Positions 22,975 through 26,792 of a stretch of DNA of 26,792 nucleotides are shown here, piece by piece. How positions within the stretch are numbered: position 1 is the stretch's first letter; every line of letters begins with the position of its first letter. The DNA is from an uncultured Dialister sp. (GTDB taxonomy: Bacteria; Bacillota; Negativicutes; Veillonellales; Dialisteraceae): contig CAKQBK010000032.1 of the NCBI GenBank assembly GCA_934216155.1, forward strand, positions 1-26,792, written 5' to 3'. The translations under genes and the position numbers were made by a program. The notes under the pieces were generated by a model, which saw only the letters and a list, made by a program, of their open reading frames with translations, had not been told where the DNA came from and made no database searches.

Positions 22975-23430
22975 ATGACTGATAACCAATATATGCAAAT
23001 CGCCTTAGACGAAGCACAAAAAGCGTTGACGGAAGGTGAAATTCCCATCGGGTCGGTTCTTGTCTGCCGCGATGCGGTGATTGCCACAGGACACAATCGA
23101 AGAGAGGCCACCTATGACCCTACCGCTCATGCAGAAATCGAAGTGATCCGCAGTGCATCCCAATTTCTTTCCCGCTGGCGTTTGACGGACTGCGTCCTTT
23201 ATGTTACCATAGAACCATGTCCAATGTGTGCCGGTGCCATTATGAATAGCCGGATTGGAAAATTGGTCTATGGAGCACCAAACAAATTGTATGGCGGTAT
23301 CGATTCCAAATTCCACATCGGGGAAACAGGAGTCGCCAACCATAGCCTGGAAGTGAAATCTGGTGTGCTGGCCAAAGAGTGCCAACATCTGATGGATGTC
23401 TTCTTTTCCCATCACAGAGACTTGGACTAA
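22975..23430 (+). CDS. tadA: tRNA-specific adenosine deaminase TadA
   Basis: 151 residues, the normal length. The zinc deaminase motifs are intact: HAEIE (H52, catalytic E54) and PCPMC (C82, C85). TadA converts A34 to inosine in tRNA-Arg(ACG), allowing CGU/CGC/CGA reading. Its substrate positions are served by the usual GEIPIGSV and TYDPTAHAE segments. The Shine-Dalgarno AAGGAG lies 11-12 bases before the ATG, rather long but without a better start. It is the only plus-strand protein gene in the window. It is followed after 8 bases by tRNA-Ser, both ending at the terminator at 23531-23563, so the deaminase and a tRNA probably share a transcript. Its upstream region is the composite repeat block, and no convincing promoter is visible. 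Confidence 0.96.
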   Translation: MTDNQYMQIALDEAQKALTEGEIPIGSVLVCRDAVIATGHNRREATYDPTAHAEIEVIRSASQFLSRWRLTDCVLYVTIEPCPMCAGAIMNSRIGKLVYGAPNKLYGGIDSKFHIGETGVANHSLEVKSGVLAKECQHLMDVFFSHHRDLD

Positions 23431-23438
23431 TTTCATAT

Positions 23439-23527
23439 GGAGCAGTATCGAAGTGGTCATAACGAGGCGGACTCGAAATCCGTTAGCCCTTCGGGGCCCG
23501 TGGGTTCGAATCCCACCTGCTCCGCCA
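23439..23527 (+). tRNA. tRNA-Ser(CGA)
   Basis: 89 bases including the encoded CCA. The acceptor GGAGCAG pairs with CTGCTCC. The anticodon stem-loop is GCGGA-CTCGAAA-TCCGT, giving anticodon CGA (codon UCG). A long variable arm (AGCCC-TTCG-GGGCC) and T-arm GTGGG-TTCGAAT-CCCAC complete a class II serine tRNA. The tadA stop is 8 bases upstream. Confidence 0.97.
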
Positions 23528-23530
23528 AAT

Positions 23531-23563
23531 AAAAAAACTACGCTGTTGCAGCGTAGTTTTTTA
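23531..23563 (+). terminator. Intrinsic terminator of tadA-tRNA-Ser
   Basis: A 9-bp perfect stem (ACTACGCTG with CAGCGTAGT) and TTG loop are preceded by seven A and followed by six T. The flanking A and T runs also make it competent in the reverse direction. Confidence 0.92.
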
Positions 23564-23618
23564 TTTTGATACTATGACCAATTGCCTAACAATTAGCAAA
23601 AATCCGCTAGATGATACA

Positions 23619-23899
23619 GGTTTCTTAGGTTGCTAAGGATTCTCAGGTTTCTTAGGTTTCTCGAACTTGCACCTAGACGAAATCATCATTTCACCCAAAA
23701 AGTAGCTTCAAGAGTACACACCCCAGACGCTTAGGCTCAATTCATAGGGCTAGGGAAACACTGATTTAATCATGGTTTGAAATTAGTCTTGTCTATATTT
23801 TCCAGCGTTTTTTCCCTAGCATTAATCAACGCTAGCGTCTATCATCTCATTCGAGAAACCTGAGAACCCTTAGAACCTTGAGAAACCTGAGAACCCTGT
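23619..23899. repeat. Decayed F3 element interrupted by other sequence
   Basis: A left run of 9-mers (CAGGTTTCT, TAGGTTGCT, AAGGATTCT, CAGGTTTCT at about 23619-23662) and a right run (GAGAAACCT GAGAACCCT at about 23849-23899) face each other. A centre-like AACGCTAGCGTC lies at about 23827. About 150 bases of other sequence, including an F4-type element, lie between left arm and centre. The AATGCTGTTAAG ends are missing. Confidence 0.6.
23750..23819. repeat. Small F4-type element (about 70 bp), CTAG-flanked
   Basis: It begins CTAGGGAAACACTGATTTAA, as in the F4 at 7040, and ends CAGCGTTTTTTCCCTAG, complementary in outline. CTAG is at both ends. It lies within the broken F3 at 23619-23899. Confidence 0.6.
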
Positions 23900-23920
23900 A
23901 TTTCTCACTTCTCACTGCCT

Positions 23921-25666
23921 TTACAGTACCCTTGCCAATTCCGCTTTCAGCATGTCCATATCAATTGGTTTCGTACAGAACCCATCCATGCCGGCTTCCA
24001 GGGCCAGTTTTCTATCTTCTGAAAAAGCACCGGCGGTCATCGCCAGGATCGGAATGGTGGCTTTTTCTTTATCCTCCAGGGAACGAATGGCGTGGGTTGC
24101 TTCATAGCCATTCATCACTGGCATTTGCACGTCCATGAGAATCACGTCGTAGGTACCTGCAGGTTCTTCCACCAGTTTTTCCACACACTTCTTTCCGTCG
24201 TTCGCATGGTCAATCTGGAAGCCTTCTTGTTTCAGAAGTTCCATAGCAATTTCTGCATTGAGCTCATTGTCTTCTGCCAGAAGGATTCGTTTCCCTACCA
24301 AGTGAGACAAAGATTCCACTTCTTTTTGTTCCTGTTTTTGCACCATTTTGTCATCCGCATGAACGACTTTTTTGTGAGGCAAATACACCGTAAATCGGCT
24401 GCCCCGTCCTGGCTGACTTTCTATTTCTATACGGCCACCCATGAAATCCACGTATTTCTTCACAATGGACATGCCAAGTCCCGTACCAGAAATATGCCGA
24501 GTTTCTTCTTTTTGTTCTCGTTCAAAAGGCTCAAAGATACGCTGCAAAAAGTCCTCACTCATACCGATGCCATCGTCTTCCACCACGGTCTTTATCCCTA
24601 TGTATCCCTCTCGATGCAATGGATATGTACTGGTGGTGATGGAAACGTGCCCACCGGGAAGAGTATATTTCACAGCGTTACTGATGAGATTGCTGAAAAT
24701 TTCACTCACTTTCGCATAGTCAAAAGAAATATACTGGACCTTCGTTTCATTGGTATAGGACAAAGTGATATTCTTTTTATCGGCTTCTGCCTTCAGCACA
24801 TCCACGATCTGTGGAATGAGAAATCCGATGCTATGGGTGGTTTCGTCCAAATGCATCTTCCCGCTTTCGATGCGAGCCATATCAAGCACATTATTGATCA
24901 GTGCCAAAAGAAAATGACTGGCCAGTTCGATTTTCCCTTGATAATGCAATACCTTTTCCGCATCACTGGCATCTCTTTTGATGAGTTGGTTATACCCCAT
25001 GATGGCATTCATGGGAGTCCGGATGTCATGGGACATACTGAAAAGGAAATTGGATTTCGCCACATTGGCCTTGGCTACAGCCTCATAATCAGCCCGTATG
25101 CGTTCCTCCTGCATTTGCTTCTTGTGCAGCGCCTCTCGTTCCGCGATTTCTCGATTGCGAATGAGGATATTGTGCGTATAAGTGGCCACCACGGACAGCA
25201 GCAAATGAAAATGGCAATGCTTACGAGGATTGTCCACCCCGAGAAATCCGATGATATCCCCATCCATCACCAACGGCACCGCCAAAAGGGCATCAATCCC
25301 CTGGGGTTCCAGATATTCATAAATGAAAGGATGACGTTCCGCATAGGTCTCATTGCACGACAAATAAAAACTGCCTTTGTCGCGAAATTCATCAAACCAG
25401 GGTTTGGCTAAGTGCAGCGGAATTCCTTGCAAATTTTCGATTTCCGGAGCAACGCCTTCCTTGCACCATTCCAAGGTATTGGACATGTAGCTGTCAGTCT
25501 CATCTTTTTCAAAAACATAGGACCGATCGGCATCATAAAACTCCCCTACCTCTTTCATAATCAAATCCAGCGATGGACTGATATTGTGCTTTTTCACAAC
25601 CAATTCAAGAAAACTTCGTATGGCATCATTTTCCGTAGGGCCTTTGATATATCTAGCCGTCATCAT
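23921..25666 (-). CDS. Cytoplasmic GAF-domain hybrid sensor histidine kinase with receiver
   Basis: 581 residues from the ATG at 25666. GAF-like sensor region about 30-165 (DADRSYVFEKDE, PLVMDGDIIGFLGVDNPRKH), with no membrane helix. Short coiled coil, then HisKA with H213 (SMSHDIRTPMNAIMGYN). HATPase has the N box (SNLISNAVKY), DDGIGM and GTGLGMSIVKKY. The C-terminal receiver has phospho-acceptor D512 (VILMDVQMPVMNG), an acidic pair in AEDNELN and a lysine in CTKP. A DNA-binding output or Hpt partner is not nearby, so the phosphorelay target is unknown. The frame extends to 25738, but that ATG overlaps the -10 box; GGGGAG lies directly before the ATGATG at 25666/25663, and 25663 is equally possible. 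Confidence 0.9.
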   Translation of the reverse strand: MMTARYIKGPTENDAIRSFLELVVKKHNISPSLDLIMKEVGEFYDADRSYVFEKDETDSYMSNTLEWCKEGVAPEIENLQGIPLHLAKPWFDEFRDKGSFYLSCNETYAERHPFIYEYLEPQGIDALLAVPLVMDGDIIGFLGVDNPRKHCHFHLLLSVVATYTHNILIRNREIAEREALHKKQMQEERIRADYEAVAKANVAKSNFLFSMSHDIRTPMNAIMGYNQLIKRDASDAEKVLHYQGKIELASHFLLALINNVLDMARIESGKMHLDETTHSIGFLIPQIVDVLKAEADKKNITLSYTNETKVQYISFDYAKVSEIFSNLISNAVKYTLPGGHVSITTSTYPLHREGYIGIKTVVEDDGIGMSEDFLQRIFEPFEREQKEETRHISGTGLGMSIVKKYVDFMGGRIEIESQPGRGSRFTVYLPHKKVVHADDKMVQKQEQKEVESLSHLVGKRILLAEDNELNAEIAMELLKQEGFQIDHANDGKKCVEKLVEEPAGTYDVILMDVQMPVMNGYEATHAIRSLEDKEKATIPILAMTAGAFSEDRKLALEAGMDGFCTKPIDMDMLKAELARVL

Positions 25667-25736
25667 TGACTCCCCTTGTTGTATCAATCTGCTCATTATT
25701 TCCAGACAAGCAAAGAAAGATAAATCCTTTACTTGC

Positions 25737-25745
25737 ATTATATCA
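25737..25745 (-). promoter_or_regulatory. Extended -10 promoter of the histidine kinase gene, overlapped by a Fur-type dyad
   Basis: On the minus strand it reads TGATATAAT, a perfect extended -10; the -35 is weak. Overlapping it, plus-strand 25743-25757 (TCATAATTGTAATGA) is an imperfect 7-1-7 dyad, matching 11 of 15 bases of a PerR/Fur-type box. The dyad is suggestive only. Confidence 0.5.
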
Positions 25746-25800
25746 TAATTGTAATGATTTTCGTAAAAATATTACGTTCTATAACAGTGTTACTATAGGG

Positions 25801-26010
25801 AAATGCTATTAAGTTAAGGATTTCCGTCAGTAGGTATGATTCCGTTAGAAGTTATAGGTTGCTCAGGTTTCTCAAGGTTCTAAAGTTTCTCACGTTTCTC
25901 GAATGTGCCAATACATGCTAGCGTTATCATCTCATTCGGGGAACCTGAGCAACTTAAGAATCCTGAGCAACCTGAGAAACTTTGCCTCAGATGGGCCGCT
26001 CTAGTAGTAT
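25801..26010. repeat. F3 palindromic element, copy e, right end degenerate
   Basis: The left end AAATGCTATTAAGTTAAG is intact, followed by the usual GGATTT and TAGGTATGATTCC leader, 9-mer arms (GGTTGCTCAGGTTTCTCAAG and the facing GAACCTGAGCAAC) and a centre TGCTAGCGT. The right end matches other copies only patchily (TATATTTCACTTCATG against CATATTTCGCTTAACTT) and merges with the end of the esterase gene. Confidence 0.7.
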
Positions 26011-26013
26011 ATT

Positions 26014-26679
26014 TCACTTCATGACCCACGCAAACGCCCTTGCCGTGCGCCGTGCCGTATCTTTGAAATGTCCACCGGAGTTCCATTCTAAAGTGCAGGA
26101 AATATGACGCTCTTCCAGCCGGTTATATAACAATCGAATATGATCTCCTACGTTTTTCATGATTTGATTCTTGGTTTTTTCTTCTCGGTTCCCTAAACTG
26201 AGATACACTTTCTCCGCCTGCACAGGATGATTTTCTTCCCATTCCATCCACTGAGGAAACCACACCGAAGGCGAAGCGGCGGCGATTCCATAGAAAGCAT
26301 CTGTCTTAGTAGCCGCCCATAAAGCAAACAATCCAGCCAGAGAATACCCACCTAAAATGATTTTCACATCCTCTGGCAAACCATAGTCATTTTTTAATTG
26401 CGGAACCACTTGATGGAGTAAAAAGGATAACGTTTCACTGCCGAATCCACCAAATCTCTCTTTTCCCCATACCGGTGGTGCTTTCCAGGGAGACAACTCA
26501 TCATTCCAATTTTTTACTGAAACCGCGGCAAATAAACAATTTTCTTTCCTAGCGACCGTGGATGCAATTTCTGGTAATTCTGATAATTCATGCTCCCCCA
26601 TCATTTGCAAAATCAAATAGGCAGCACCAGAACTTCCCTGTACATAACAAGTCCGATCTTCTATTTCTATGGTTTTCAT
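26014..26679 (-). CDS. Alpha/beta-hydrolase esterase (esterase D / siderophore-esterase-like)
   Basis: 221 residues. The nucleophile elbow GGYSLAG (S113) follows a strand (VKIILG). A serine-rich AAASPSVWFP loop and KVYLSLGNREEKTKN segment come next, where Fes/IroE-type esterases have the same order. The likely catalytic histidine is H204 in SGGHFKD near the end. No signal peptide, so it is cytoplasmic. It is shorter than typical IroE/Fes proteins (about 280-400). The substrate is not determinable: acyl esters or a tri-catecholate siderophore are family options, and the nearby fur gene is only weak support. The ATG at 26679 has AAAGGAG about 7 bases upstream. Directly upstream is a pure 9-bp tandem array, and its 3' end meets an F3 element. 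Confidence 0.82.
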   Translation of the reverse strand: MKTIEIEDRTCYVQGSSGAAYLILQMMGEHELSELPEIASTVARKENCLFAAVSVKNWNDELSPWKAPPVWGKERFGGFGSETLSFLLHQVVPQLKNDYGLPEDVKIILGGYSLAGLFALWAATKTDAFYGIAAASPSVWFPQWMEWEENHPVQAEKVYLSLGNREEKTKNQIMKNVGDHIRLLYNRLEERHISCTLEWNSGGHFKDTARRTARAFAWVMK

Positions 26680-26700
26680 GGTATGCTCCTTTCAGTAAAA

Positions 26701-26792
26701 GGTTCCGAGGGTTCCGAGGGTTCTCAGGGTTCTCAGGGTTCTCAGGGTTCTCAGGGTTCTCAGGGTTCTCAGGGTTCTCAGGGTTCTCAGGG
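26701..26792. repeat. Tandem array of 9-bp units (GGTTCTCAG), running off the window
   Basis: Two copies of GGTTCCGAG are followed by eight identical copies of GGTTCTCAG and GG at the window edge (92 bases, 10.2 units). It begins 21 bases upstream of the esterase ATG, about 10 bases from its Shine-Dalgarno. The unit is the same 9-mer that, degenerate, builds the F3 arms. Confidence 0.95.

Noticed and set aside
24092..25411. 439-codon plus-strand open frame over the histidine kinase gene
   Set aside because: Antisense to conserved HisKA, HATPase and receiver motifs; no independent support.
25667..25738. Longer histidine kinase start at 25738
   Set aside because: The ATG overlaps the -10 box TATAAT, so it would not be in the transcript; GGGGAG precedes the ATGATG at 25663-25666.
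26701..26792. CRISPR array at the right edge
   Set aside because: The units are contiguous 9-mers with no spacers and no cas genes nearby; it is a simple tandem repeat.

Overview
The window comes from a low-to-moderate GC Firmicute, most likely a diderm Negativicute of the Veillonella/Dialister type. I infer this from the protein style and from the recJ-relA-dtd-(MBL hydrolase)-hisS-aspS-6S RNA-rarA order; the genus is a guess. Fourteen protein genes are supported, all on the minus strand except tadA. There are also one tRNA-Ser(CGA) and one probable 6S RNA. About 6 kb of the 26.8 kb (over a fifth) is intergenic, and nearly all of it consists of repeated, palindromic elements.

Layout from left to right: cinA (runs off the left edge), rimO, an orphan substrate-binding protein gene overlapping rimO, and ftsK/spoIIIE (positions 1-6709). 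A repeat-filled gap follows (6710-7472), then rarA with a 6S RNA gene upstream (7473-9161). Next come aspS, hisS and fur (9777-13771), an AI-2E-type permease gene overlapping an MBL-fold hydrolase gene (14013-15706), and the operon recJ-relA-dtd (20916 down to 16073). After that are a YbjN-like small protein gene (21545-21991), tadA and tRNA-Ser on the plus strand (22975-23527), a soluble hybrid histidine kinase gene (23921-25666) and an alpha/beta-hydrolase esterase gene (26014-26679). The right edge is a pure 9-bp tandem array.

The housekeeping genes cover translation fidelity and charging (aspS, hisS, dtd, tadA, tRNA-Ser, rimO), the stringent response (relA), replication repair and chromosome segregation (recJ, rarA, ftsK, cinA) and iron control (fur). 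A good Fur-box match sits beside the recJ-relA-dtd promoter.

The unusual content is the intergenic DNA. I separate at least five families of non-coding palindromic elements. F1 has 7-bp TKAGGAA arms, GC-rich subterminal hairpins and ends reading TGCAGTGAGG. F2 has AAGGTTAT arms with a repeat of about 10-11 bp. F3 is about 220-230 bp with AATGCTGTTAAGTTAAG inverted ends, arms built of a 9-bp unit (CAGGTTNCT) and a central ACGCTAGCGT. F4 is CTAG-flanked with GGGAAACRCTGATTTAATCA ends. The fifth is a set of heptamer (GTGACTR or related) hairpins. Two F3 copies are flanked by perfect 10-bp direct repeats and sit in equivalent GC palindromes, and elements are nested in one another, so at least F3 looks mobile. 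The hairpins abut stop codons or sit just upstream of Shine-Dalgarno sites, so they probably shape RNA ends and leaders.
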